DNA of 64,000 bases from AP-15 sp963790875 (GTDB taxonomy: Bacteria; Pseudomonadota; Alphaproteobacteria; ATCC43930; CGMCC-115725). The stretch lies in NCBI GenBank assembly GCA_963790875.1, contig CAWBQT010000003.1, positions 1,772,181 through 1,836,180 on the forward strand, written 5' to 3'. A model generated the notes under the pieces. That model ran no database searches, had not been told where the DNA came from, and saw nothing but the letters and a program-made list of their open reading frames with translations. Below are positions 17,351 through 26,306 of this stretch, in pieces (the stretch's first letter is position 1; each line of letters begins with the position of its first letter). A program made the translations under genes and the position numbers.

Positions 17351-17598
17351 CCGCTGCTGGGGTCGCGACGTTCTGCGTTGTACGCCACGAGCTCGGCATC
17401 AATGTCCGCATCGCTGAGGCCGACCGCCCTCGCTTCGGCCTTCAGTTCCGCGATCGCCTGGGCAAGCGGGCTCGGACCGGCGCGCGGCCTCAGCACGCGG
17501 CTAACCAGGCGACCGACCGCCTGACGGTTGCGCGCATCGGCGAGCGCCGCGGCGGCCTCAGGCTCGACCGGGATGGTCACATCAACCGTTTTGTCCAT
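17347..17598 (-). CDS. Antitoxin-like protein partner of the PIN toxin
   Basis: 83 residues from MDKTVDVTIPVEPEAAAALA; the frame is open further upstream, but this ATG is preceded by GGAGG. The first half suggests an N-terminal beta strand and helix typical of small antitoxins, and the C-terminal helix-rich tail (IDAELVAYNAERRDPSSG) could bind the toxin. The 4-base overlap with the PIN gene places them in one operon. Confidence 0.7.
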   Translation of the reverse strand: MDKTVDVTIPVEPEAAAALADARNRQAVGRLVSRVLRPRAGPSPLAQAIAELKAEARAVGLSDADIDAELVAYNAERRDPSSG

Positions 17599-17654
17599 TC
17601 GGACCTCCTCCGATGAGGATAGCAGCAGCGTTGGCCGCTTGCACGAGGGGACAT

Positions 17655-17991
17655 CCATCGAGGCCGATATAGCTGCCGCCGACAATGACGAGGTGGTGCG
17701 GCAGAAAATCGACGTCCATCATCGACGAATTCGTCAGGTAGGGCACTTCCTTTATGCCGGGCATTGGCGGCATCAACGCCCGGCCGCCGACATTGATGAA
17801 GATCCGTCCAGCGCGCAGCCGCTCGCCGGCAATTTCCACCGCTTGCGGCGACGCGAACCGGGCGTGATCGCGTCGAAGTCGGGCATGACAACCCTCTCCA
17901 GGAGTCGGAAGCGACATTATAATAACCAGTTGTTTATGTCGTTCACGTACCGGCCGGGCGCGAGGGCCGCTCCAACCGCGTCAAAGATCGA
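17655..17991 (-). repeat. Truncated duplicate of the flavoprotein gene 5' region
   Basis: This stretch copies 16312-16518 and 16838-16968 of the MerA-like locus, with 319 bases (16519-16837) deleted. It keeps the leader and start codon, then jumps to the RFASPQAVEIAGERL region and on to VIVGGSYIGL. The junction is at 17866-17867. The fragment cannot encode a working enzyme. It separates the antitoxin gene from the MOSC fusion gene. Confidence 0.85.
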
Positions 17992-19744
17992 GAGCAATGT
18001 CACCTTGGGGCTGGCTGCAGCAGATCAACAGATTGCCCTCGGCCGGCGGTTCGACGGGGTCCGGCCGGTAGATGACGGAGCCGGAAATCAGCCCCGTCTC
18101 GCAGTTATGACAAACTCCGGTGCGGCACGACCAGCGCACCGGTACATCGCACGCCTCGGCTAGTTCGAGCAGGCTGTGGAACGCGGAACCCCAGTGGACG
18201 GCGAGATTGCTGCGGGTAAAGGATATAAGCGGCCCGACCTCCGCGGCTTCCCCCGGCGGATGCGGCGGCAGCCGCGGGACCGCGGCGATGCCCGGCGTCT
18301 TCGACTGGCCCGACCCGAAATTCTCGGTGTGCAGGCGGTCACGGGCGACCCCCCAGCCGGCAAGGCCGTCGACGAGACCGCTCATAAACGCGGCTGGACC
18401 GCAGATGTAGAAGTCCGCATCAGGCGTCACGCCGATTTCCTCGAACACCTGCACCCCCACGCGACCCGACCTGTCGAAATCGACAGTCGGCCGATCGGTT
18501 GGCTTTGGCGCACTGTAACGAATGTGGCTGCGGCTTCCGGGCAAGGTTTTGAGGAGCTCGCGCACCTCCGCCGCGAATGGATGCTCGCTGCCGTTGCGGG
18601 CACCGTGAATCCACCAAATCTGTCTCCGAGTTTGCTCGGCGGCCAGTGCGTGCAGCATGGCGAGGACCGGGGTGGCGCCGATGCCGGCGCTGACAAGGAC
18701 CACGGGACGCTCGCCCTGACGCAACGTAAAGCTGCCGCGCGGGGCGCTCACGTCGAGCATATCGCCTGCCTGGACCTGCGTATCGATGTAAGCCCCGGCG
18801 GTGCCATGCGGCTCGCGCTTGATGCTGATGCGATAGCGATCCTCGCTCGGCGCGCCCGACAGCGAGTAGCTGCGTAGGAGAGTGCTCCCCTCGGGCCCTG
18901 GCCTCAGCCGCAAGACGATAAACTGCCCCGCCGGGGCGGCTGTCAGCGGCTCACCGTCGGCCGGCTCCAGGACGAGCGAAGTGACATTGCTGCTCTCGGG
19001 CAGCTTGCGCGACACCCGCAACGAGCGGAAGCCTTGCCACGCGGGGGGCGGGCCCATCGGTGGGCCAAGCCCGGGGTTGCCTGTTGCTCTGTTGCCTTTC
19101 CGTTCCCGGTCGAGCAGCGCCTCTAACGAGCTTCGCCAACCGGCGCTCAATGCCGGGATGCGCAACGCTCGTTCCAGCCCGCTCGCCGGATGACCCGGCA
19201 AATATAACAGCGCATTGATCTCGGCGACGGTCACCTGCTCGGGACCCGCCTTGACCTTCATGATTTCGTCGCCGTCGCCGACTTCGCCTTCCTCCAGGAC
19301 CCGCAAATAGAAGCCGGGCCTGCCGTGTGAGACGAGCAGTGCCGCCATCTGCGGCTCGTTCATGCGGATGCCGACCCGATAGCAGGTGACGCGCGGCTGC
19401 GTCACTTCGAACAGCGCATCGCCGATCCGGTAATGATCGCCAATGCACACTTCGGTATCCGCCAGTCCCTCGACCGTGAAATTCTCTCCGAACTGGCCAT
19501 AGGTAAAGTCGTTTCGAGCGAGCTGGTTTTGCCAATAACGATAAGATTCGATCTGGTAGACAAAGACTGCCCGGTGTTCGCCGCCATGCCCCGCCAAATC
19601 TCCTTGGCCGTCGCCATCGACGTTGAGCCGTCGTGTCATCCGTCGGCCCTGAACCGGCGTTTTCCAGACGGCGGTGTGGACGGTTTTCCCTTGCCACTCG
19701 ATGTCGCGTGGCAGACCCACATTTACTGAGAGCAACCGCGCCAT
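17981..19744 (-). CDS. MOSC / ferredoxin reductase / [2Fe-2S] fusion protein
   Basis: 587 residues from MARLLSVNVGLPRDI. Residues 1-215 form a MOSC domain (YiiM-like, with AGHGGEHRAVFVYQ and TQPRVTCYRVGIRM including a likely Mo-binding Cys), proteins that bind a molybdenum cofactor sulfide. Residues of about 240-480 form an FAD/NAD(P)H ferredoxin-NADP reductase module (LRSYSLSGAP, VLVSAGIGATPVLAML, FYICGPAAFM). The C-terminus is a plant-type [2Fe-2S] domain (WSCRTGVCHNC, then ICCSQP). It is probably a self-contained electron chain from NAD(P)H to a molybdenum-dependent N- or S-oxide reduction. An upstream in-frame ATG at 19786 is possible. Confidence 0.9.
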   Translation of the reverse strand: MARLLSVNVGLPRDIEWQGKTVHTAVWKTPVQGRRMTRRLNVDGDGQGDLAGHGGEHRAVFVYQIESYRYWQNQLARNDFTYGQFGENFTVEGLADTEVCIGDHYRIGDALFEVTQPRVTCYRVGIRMNEPQMAALLVSHGRPGFYLRVLEEGEVGDGDEIMKVKAGPEQVTVAEINALLYLPGHPASGLERALRIPALSAGWRSSLEALLDRERKGNRATGNPGLGPPMGPPPAWQGFRSLRVSRKLPESSNVTSLVLEPADGEPLTAAPAGQFIVLRLRPGPEGSTLLRSYSLSGAPSEDRYRISIKREPHGTAGAYIDTQVQAGDMLDVSAPRGSFTLRQGERPVVLVSAGIGATPVLAMLHALAAEQTRRQIWWIHGARNGSEHPFAAEVRELLKTLPGSRSHIRYSAPKPTDRPTVDFDRSGRVGVQVFEEIGVTPDADFYICGPAAFMSGLVDGLAGWGVARDRLHTENFGSGQSKTPGIAAVPRLPPHPPGEAAEVGPLISFTRSNLAVHWGSAFHSLLELAEACDVPVRWSCRTGVCHNCETGLISGSVIYRPDPVEPPAEGNLLICCSQPQGDIALDL

Positions 19745-19911
19745 CGCTTTGATCTCCGCGCAAGAAAGGCCCAAGAGTAAGCACATTTCGGCCGGCGCCG
19801 ATAATCCTGCCTTTGATCGAGCGTCTCAAATCGAGAGCACGAAACTCAGGCCGAGATGGGGCGCAGCGCCGAGTACCCAGTCGAGGCGCCGATGACAGCG
19901 GCCACACCCAA

Positions 19912-20330
19912 TCTGCTGCGGTTTTTAGTAGGAGTTCTGGCAGCTCCGGAAATTGAGGAAGAGTATCGGTGATGTCGAACCACGGCGCCTTGCTGGCGAC
20001 AAAGCAGTGGAGCGTCGGCCTTACGTTCGGGTCGTCGTCGAGTATGCCCAGCGGGACCCCAAACTCGGGGTGGCTCGATTTGTTGATGATCGGCGAGCCG
20101 CAGGCGCCGCAAAACCCCCGGTAAAAGCCGGGCGACGATTGGTAGAAGCGCACGAGCTCCTCGCCTTGCAGCCATTTGAAGTCCTCGATGCGGACGCGGG
20201 CGCGGCTGCGAAATGCGGCGCCGTGCTGCTTTCGGCATTTCGAGCAGTGGCAATTCAACACCCGCATCAGTGGCCCGATAATCTCGAACTTGACGCCGCC
20301 GCACAGGCAGGTTCCTCGCACATTCGCCAT
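19912..20330 (-). pseudogene. GFA-family zinc protein lacking its native stop
   Basis: From MANVRGTCLCGGVKFEIIG the frame encodes a GFA/CENP-V-type protein with zinc ligands CLCGG, CHCSKC and GFCGACGSP, ending its family similarity at PWFDITDTLPQFPELP near 19925. No stop follows: the same frame stays open to 18951, running through the MOSC gene in a different frame. The C-terminus is therefore either lost to a rearrangement or altered by an indel. Relatives include glutathione-dependent formaldehyde-activating proteins, but the function of most is unknown. Confidence 0.75.
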
Positions 20331-20631
20331 CGTCGCGCCTCTTTTCCCCGATCCTCCGCAGCTCGAGCGGTAGGCGTTAAATCTCAGTATGACGCGGTTC
20401 ATTCCGACCACGATCGACGAAATGCGCTTTGTAATCGCGGCCCTCCGGGCCGAGGATCCGGTCGGGCTGGTGAGTGCGACAATCAGGGCAGCGCGCGGCC
20501 AAAATCGAGTTGGCGAGCGTCCGTTTTTGGCGCGTCTTGAAGGTTTGCCCCGCGTCCCGGCCAGGGTCTCCTATCTGATGACCTAGCGGTCGCTCAGCCC
20601 TGGAGGCGGGAACGGTCTTCGTGTTAAGGCT

Positions 20632-20689
20632 TTTCGGACGCCTGCCAGGCTCGGGCGCTATGGGAGCACTCGGAGGCAGGCGTCCGAAA
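20632..20689. repeat. Strong hairpin with perfect 15-bp stem
   Basis: tttcggacgcctgcc (20632-20646) is the exact inverse complement of 20675-20689. The 28-base loop holds a further short pairing (gctc/gagc). It lies directly at the first possible ATG of the FUSC gene and could be a REP-type palindrome, a terminator for upstream transcripts or an mRNA leader structure. No T-run follows. Confidence 0.7.
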
Positions 20690-22818
20690 TGTACCCGATA
20701 GACCGCCGTTCAACGCCCAGGACCACCCTTTTGCGGCGTTTCGCGAACAGTAATTGCGTATCGCATCTGTTGCGCACAGTTACGGGCAGAGGGCCGACTG
20801 ATGCGCGGCGGTTACAGACCGCTTGGGCAGCGACGCGGTCACCACTGGCTTTCGGGCTTCGTTTATGGGTTTCGGTCTGTCTTTCGCTTTACGTCGCGTT
20901 CTGGCTCGAGCTCGACAATCCGTACTGGGCCGGAACGACCGCGGCTCTGGTTTGCCAGCCCCATCTTGGCGCCTCGTTGCGCAAGGGCTGGTATCGTATG
21001 ATAGGGACGACAATAGGCGGAATAGCCATCGTGGTGCTGACCGCGTGTTTCCCGCAGGACCGCATCGCCTTTCTCGGGGGCCTGGCTTTGTGGGGCGCGG
21101 CGTGCGCTCTTGTCGCCACAATACTGCGCAATTTCTTAGCCCATGCGGCGCAACTCGCCGGGATTACGGCAGCAATTATCGCGGGCAACGAGCTCGGAGC
21201 GACCGGAGGCGTGAACGGCGAAGCTTTTACGTTGGCAGTGACCCGCTGCACTGAGATTTGCATCGGTATTGTTTGCGCCGGTATCGTCCTCGCGGGAACC
21301 GATTTCGGCAGCGCAACCCGCCGGTTGGCCACCCGGATCGCAGGCATCGCGACGGAGATCGCAGGTCGGTTCGCGGTTACCTTGGCCCCGGCTGAACCTC
21401 AACTTTTGCAGGCGCAGCCGATACGGCAAGAGCTAACCCGGCGTGTTTGCGAGCTCGGTTCGACCGTTGAAGAGGCGATCGGAGAATCTTCTCAACTACG
21501 TCAAAATTCGCCGGTATTACAGGCGGCGGTGGACGGTTTGCTCAAGGCGCTGGCCGGCTGGCGCATAATTGCGGTTCACCTTGTCCAGGTGCCGCATGAC
21601 CAAGCTCGACAACAGGCGGCGATCGTGTCGCAAGCCGTACCGAACGAGCTGAGGCCTGGGTTCGGAAGCGTAGACCCCGCGGGGCGGCTCGCGGGGTGGC
21701 TCACCAACCCCGTCGGTCTTCGTCGTATTCATGAGCAAGGTGTCGCAGCGGTGAATGCCCTACCGGCGGACACACCGTCGCTGCGGTTGCTTGCCGATCA
21801 GACGGCTGAAGTGCTGGCGGGTGTCTCGTGCGCGCTCAACGGGCTGGCGCTCCTCGTTGGGGATTTTGCGCGGCCGGTTCCGCGCCGTGTGGGTATTCGG
21901 CTGCATGTGCCGGACTGGCTCCCCCCGCTGATCGACGCAGCGCGCGTCTCGGTTGCGATTGGTGCCGTCGAGCTGTTCTGGATCGTCACCGCATGGCCGA
22001 ATGGTGCCTTCGCCATAACCTTCGCGGCGATCGGCACGATTCTGTTCGCACCGCGAGGCGACCAGGCCTATCTGGGAGCCATGAGTTTCGCGATAGGCAC
22101 CTTTCTCACAGGGGCTCTCGCGGCGATCATCGGCTTCGCGTTACTGCCGACGTTGACCACCTTCGTCGGTTTTAGCCTCGCGATCGGCCTTGTTCTGGTG
22201 CCCGCTGGCGCCGGGGCCGCCCAGTCGTGGCAGACGCCAATGTTCACCGCTATAGCAGCGTTCTTTTGTTTTCTCCTCGCGCCGACAAACCGAATGAGTT
22301 ACGATACTGTGGAATTCTATAATGCGTCAGCGGCGGCGGTCGCAGGATTGGGTAGCGCGGCGCTGTCGTTTCGCTTGCTGCCGCCCTTGCCTCCGGCATC
22401 GCGGGCCCGTCGGCTTCTCAGTCTCACTTTATGGGATCTCCGGCGCCTCGCGACGGGCAAAATTCGCCAGGGATCGGAGGGCTGGGAGGATCGCGTCTAT
22501 AGCCGCCTCTCCGTCCTGCCGGACTCGTCGGCGCCGCTACAGCGCTCACAGCTCCTAGCGGCGCTGTCGGTCGGTTGCGAGATCATCCGCCTGCGCAACA
22601 TCTGTCGCCGCCTCGATCTTGGCTCAGGTCTTGACGAAGCGCTCGGAGCTTTGGCGGGGGGCAACAGCGCAGCGGCGGTTGCCGAACTTGCCAATCTTGA
22701 CGACGCGCTCGCGGCACGACCGGGCACGGCTATTCTGCGGGCGCGTGCCGGGCTGCTCGCGATCTCGGAGGCGCTTACGGAACACGCCGCGTATTTCGAC
22801 GCCGTAGCCCCCGGATAA
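20689..22818 (+). CDS. FUSC-family aromatic acid exporter-like protein
   Basis: 709 residues with two blocks of transmembrane helices (about 52-215 and 415-570), each followed by a cytoplasmic region, the layout of FUSC/AaeB-like exporters. The conserved start of the FUSC domain, FWLELDNPYWAGTTAALVCQ and GASLRKGWYRMIGTTIGG, is clear. Such proteins export hydroxylated aromatic acids with a membrane-fusion partner, which is not seen here. The listed ATG begins inside a hairpin, so the true start may be downstream, for example close to the first membrane block. Confidence 0.85.
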   Translation: MYPIDRRSTPRTTLLRRFANSNCVSHLLRTVTGRGPTDARRLQTAWAATRSPLAFGLRLWVSVCLSLYVAFWLELDNPYWAGTTAALVCQPHLGASLRKGWYRMIGTTIGGIAIVVLTACFPQDRIAFLGGLALWGAACALVATILRNFLAHAAQLAGITAAIIAGNELGATGGVNGEAFTLAVTRCTEICIGIVCAGIVLAGTDFGSATRRLATRIAGIATEIAGRFAVTLAPAEPQLLQAQPIRQELTRRVCELGSTVEEAIGESSQLRQNSPVLQAAVDGLLKALAGWRIIAVHLVQVPHDQARQQAAIVSQAVPNELRPGFGSVDPAGRLAGWLTNPVGLRRIHEQGVAAVNALPADTPSLRLLADQTAEVLAGVSCALNGLALLVGDFARPVPRRVGIRLHVPDWLPPLIDAARVSVAIGAVELFWIVTAWPNGAFAITFAAIGTILFAPRGDQAYLGAMSFAIGTFLTGALAAIIGFALLPTLTTFVGFSLAIGLVLVPAGAGAAQSWQTPMFTAIAAFFCFLLAPTNRMSYDTVEFYNASAAAVAGLGSAALSFRLLPPLPPASRARRLLSLTLWDLRRLATGKIRQGSEGWEDRVYSRLSVLPDSSAPLQRSQLLAALSVGCEIIRLRNICRRLDLGSGLDEALGALAGGNSAAAVAELANLDDALAARPGTAILRARAGLLAISEALTEHAAYFDAVAPG

Positions 22819-23006
22819 CGAAATTCGCGACCTTATTCCACCGGCCCTATGACGGCTTTAGGTGCGAACCTTCCCCGGTCCTCGCTAATCCTTTGATGAT
22901 CGACGCCTACCTGGCTGGCGTTCTCGGCAACGGCAAGCCTTACCCCGACGGCATGAAGGCCAGAGAGTTACGCTTGTCCGCGCCGCCCCGAGTTCGGTGG
23001 GCCTGA

Positions 23007-23696
23007 TTATTTCGCCTTCTTGTTCAGCGTATCGATCAGAAGCTTGGCAGCCGGGCCCGACGAGGCCGGGTTCTGGCCGGTGATCAGCTGGCCGTCGGCG
23101 ACCGTGTGAACGCCCCAGTTCTTGACCTTGGAAAAGGTGGCGCCGAGGCTCATCAGTTCGTCCTCGACAAGGAAGGGCACCACCTTCGTCAATCCTACCT
23201 CTTCTTCCTCGCCGTTGGTGAAGCCGGTCACGGTCTTGCCCTCGACGAGCGGCTTGCCGTCTGGGGTCTTGACATGGCGAAGTGCACCGGAAGAGTGGCA
23301 GACCAACGCGAAGGTCTTGCCGGCGGCCAGGAATGATTCCACCAGCTTGATCGAGTTCTCGTCTTCGGCGAGATCCCACATCGGCCCATGACCACCGGGG
23401 TAGAAGACGGTATCATAGTCTTCCTGCTTGATGCTATCGAGGCGCACCGTCTTGGCGAGCTGGGCGTTGGCGTCGGCATCCTTCTCGAACCGACGGGTGA
23501 TGTCTGTCTGGAAGCTCGGCTCGTTGCTTTTGGGATCGAGCGGCGGGCGCCCTCCCTTGGGCGATGCGAGCGCGATTTGGGCGCCGGCATCCTTGAAGAC
23601 ATAGTAAGGCGCCGCCAGTTCCTCCAGCCAGAAGCCGGTCTTTCGCCCCGTGTTGCCAAGCTGGTCGTGGGAGGTAAGAACCATCAGGATCTTCAT
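23007..23696 (-). CDS. DJ-1/PfpI (Hsp31-like) class I glutamine amidotransferase-fold protein
   Basis: 229 residues. The nucleophile elbow ALVCHSSGAL has C133, the acidic partner region is YDTVFYPGGHGPMWDL, and the length fits the Hsp31/YhbO-like glyoxalase III and chaperone group (PASSGPAAKLLIDTL tail). Such proteins detoxify methylglyoxal or protect proteins under stress. It starts at ATG 23696 and has no operon partner. Confidence 0.9.
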   Translation of the reverse strand: MKILMVLTSHDQLGNTGRKTGFWLEELAAPYYVFKDAGAQIALASPKGGRPPLDPKSNEPSFQTDITRRFEKDADANAQLAKTVRLDSIKQEDYDTVFYPGGHGPMWDLAEDENSIKLVESFLAAGKTFALVCHSSGALRHVKTPDGKPLVEGKTVTGFTNGEEEEVGLTKVVPFLVEDELMSLGATFSKVKNWGVHTVADGQLITGQNPASSGPAAKLLIDTLNKKAK

Positions 23697-23784
23697 AATG
23701 CGCTCCGTTCCTTGGTCGTTGAAGAGTGGTGGCTATCCATATCACGGTTCGATCGGGAGCGCGGTCTGCGCCTCCCCGCCTGGC

Positions 23785-24237
23785 TTAGCTAGCCAGCCAG
23801 GCGCCGCTCCGACCAGACCTAGCGGCGCGTCGGTCGGCGAGACGGATGATGCCAAGCTCGCATTTGCCGATCCGGCGGCGCTTGCCGCCCTCAGTGACGA
23901 GGACCCGCCGGTCGAGCGCCTCGGCCAACAGCGTCTTCCAGTTCCGCGCACCGCGCGGCCGGCCGCCCGGGATTGCGCGCTGGCCCGGTTTGAAGCGCGT
24001 CGGCAACGGCGGCTCGCCGTAGCCGACTGCATCGGAGGGGTCAGTGCCCAGCGATCCGGTCCTGAATGATTTGATTGCTGAACGCTCCGATTGCTGCAAC
24101 AAACCGTAGCAAGTTTGCGCTTGCTTATCAGGATAATAATTGCTATGATGTGTATGGCTGGCGATGGAGTTGGTCATCGAGGTGCGGGTTGCGGTTTCCC
24201 GTTCGTTTCCCGTGAGCAGAATTTCCGTTCCCGACAC
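23785..24237 (-). pseudogene. DUF5681-type protein, damaged
   Basis: The core GYGEPPLPTRFKPGQRAIPG, then GRPRGARNWKTLLAEALDRR and VLVTEGGKRRRIGKCE is a DUF5681 domain (FKPGQSGNPKGRPKG pattern), often found near phage or mobile DNA in alphaproteobacteria. After GKCELGIIRLADRRA the usual helix-rich C-terminus is missing. The start could be 24237 or the ATG at 24177. Function unknown. Confidence 0.65.
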
Positions 24238-24698
24238 GCCGCAACGCGGTTCCCGTTGCGCGGCCTCGATCTGCCAATAATTATTAATATAATCAATTCG
24301 TTAAGGGGGGATTGCCCCGGTGATTTTCCGGTATTTTTCCGGTTGTTGCGGGAATAGGGGATGGTATCTGTGCGGTCGCGCGACAGGCGACGGCGACCAG
24401 ATGAGACGGATTGGACGGTTTCGAGCCAGCCCGGGCGCGGCATCCGAAAGCGGACCACCGTTGCAGATCCTGCCAAGCCGCGCGCTACCCAGCCGTGCAG
24501 CGCGGCCGGTGAATTTTGCGCCGGAAAAGTAGCTAGCGCCGATCTAATTGCCGCTTTGGGTCGAGTTGAGCCGCTCAGCTGAACCTGGCCGGATGCCCGA
24601 TCGCGCCACTCGAGAACAGCCGTCTCGGTGACGCCGGCCCATTCTTCGAGGAGAAGTACAAGCGGGCGTGATAAACGCGCGGCAGGGAACGCAACTAC
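24238..24698. other. Intergenic stretch, partly AT-rich
   Basis: No gene is recognised. Around 24275-24305 the sequence (aataattattaatata) is far more AT-rich than its surroundings and could be a promoter or a scar of foreign DNA. Confidence 0.4.
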
Positions 24699-26306
24699 TC
24701 ACTCGGGAGCAGAGTGAGCGCCTTTCTCAGCTACCGAACGTTTCATACAGAGGGCTACGAACACGAGCACAAACGTCAACACCGCAAACATCCAAAAGCA
24801 ATCGAAGAAGGCAAGCGCGGATGCTTGCTGCTGGCGCAGATTTTCGAGTTCTTGCAAACCGAGCTGCTGCGCTGCGACCGGATCGGCGATCTCTTGGGAG
24901 AAGAACGCCTGAGCGTGCTTGACGAAGGAGTTCGCGGCCGCGTTGAAGGGGTCGAGGTATTCACCGAGGCGCAGACCGTGGAATTGTTCGCGCCGCTCCT
25001 GGAAGGTCTGGGCTACCGAGGTCCCGACGCTGCCCCCCTCGTTGCGCAGCAGACTCAACAAGCCGACCGCCGACCCGCGCAATTCCAACGGTGTATAGAG
25101 GTAAGCCGCGACATTTACGGGCGCAAAACATACCGACAATCCCAGGACCACCAGTACCCGGGGCCAGATGAGCTGGCCGGGGCTGACGTCCAAGTTCAGC
25201 TGTGACATCCAGTAGTTGCCTGCCGTCATGACCAACAGCCCGGCAACGATCAACCACCGCGCATCCGTCCTCCGGCCGAGCAAGCGGCCGACGACGGGCA
25301 TCGCCAGAACCGCAAAGACCCCGGCCGGCGACATAACCAGCCCGGCACGAAGCGCATCATACCCGAAGAGGGACTGAAGCAGGCCGGGCAACGACGTGCT
25401 GGCGCCGTAGAGTGCCAAATAAGCGCAAAAGATGATGATGCAGCATCCGGCAAAATTGCGCTCGCGCAACGGCCGGAAATTGACCACCGGGTTACGATGA
25501 CGCAACTCCCAAAATATGAGCGTAATTAAACCTACAGTAAAGAAAGTCGCTAATGTCTGCACGCGCCAGAAGGGATCGCCGAACCAGTCCCATTCCTGGC
25601 CCTTGCTCAGCATCACTTCCCAGCTGACCATAGCGATGACCAGCAGGGACAAGCCGATCGAATCGAAATGGAATGGCTTTTTCTTCAACTCCGCGCGTTG
25701 TGCGGTCAGGTAAGCCGGGTCGCGCAGCAGCGCGTAACAACCGACAAACGCCAGGAGACCGACTGGCACGTTGATCAGAAAGACCCAGCGCCATGAGTAG
25801 GTGTCGGTCAGCCAGCCGCCCAGGGTCGGACCGACGACCGGCGCGATCAGGGCAGCGAAGCCGAACAGCGTCATCGCCACGCCCTGCTTTTCAACCGGGA
25901 AGGCGTCCAACAGCACGCCCTGACTGCTGGGTTGCAAACCGCCGCCCGCCAGACCCTGGATCACCCGGAACAGGATCAGCTGACCGAGAGTCCCGGCCAA
26001 TCCGCACAGCGCGGAAGCGATCGTAAATATGGCAATCGAGAGTAGAAAGTAGTTGCGGCGACCGAGATGCGCGCTCAGCCACCCGGTGATCGGCAGGATG
26101 ATGGCGTTGGCTGCGAGATAGCTGGTGAGAACCCACTCGCCGTCATCGACGGTCGCCGACAGCCCGCCCGCGATATAGCGCAGTGCCACCACCGCGATCG
26201 TCGTGTCGAGCACCTCCATGAAGGTCGGCACCACGACGACGGCAGCCACTAACCAGGGGTTTCCCGTCGCAGCGGATTTCGGGGCCGAAAGTGCCGCGAC
26301 TGTCAT
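24699..26306 (-). CDS. DHA2-family multidrug efflux permease (EmrB-like)
   Basis: 535 residues, 14 predicted helices. Typical motifs are WVLTSYLAANAIILPITGWL, LGRRNYFLLSIAIFTIASAL, and motif C-like GLAGGGLQPSSQGVLLD and APVVGPTLGGWLTDTYSWRW. It exports drugs or toxic organic acids by proton antiport, working with the membrane-fusion protein encoded just upstream, whose stop codon overlaps this start by four bases. Confidence 0.92.
   Translation of the reverse strand: MTVAALSAPKSAATGNPWLVAAVVVVPTFMEVLDTTIAVVALRYIAGGLSATVDDGEWVLTSYLAANAIILPITGWLSAHLGRRNYFLLSIAIFTIASALCGLAGTLGQLILFRVIQGLAGGGLQPSSQGVLLDAFPVEKQGVAMTLFGFAALIAPVVGPTLGGWLTDTYSWRWVFLINVPVGLLAFVGCYALLRDPAYLTAQRAELKKKPFHFDSIGLSLLVIAMVSWEVMLSKGQEWDWFGDPFWRVQTLATFFTVGLITLIFWELRHRNPVVNFRPLRERNFAGCCIIIFCAYLALYGASTSLPGLLQSLFGYDALRAGLVMSPAGVFAVLAMPVVGRLLGRRTDARWLIVAGLLVMTAGNYWMSQLNLDVSPGQLIWPRVLVVLGLSVCFAPVNVAAYLYTPLELRGSAVGLLSLLRNEGGSVGTSVAQTFQERREQFHGLRLGEYLDPFNAAANSFVKHAQAFFSQEIADPVAAQQLGLQELENLRQQQASALAFFDCFWMFAVLTFVLVFVALCMKRSVAEKGAHSAPE

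Noticed and set aside
24699..24718. Terminator at the end of the EmrB-like gene
   Set aside because: ctcactc/gagtgag forms a 7-bp stem overlapping the stop codon, but no T-run follows on the gene's strand.
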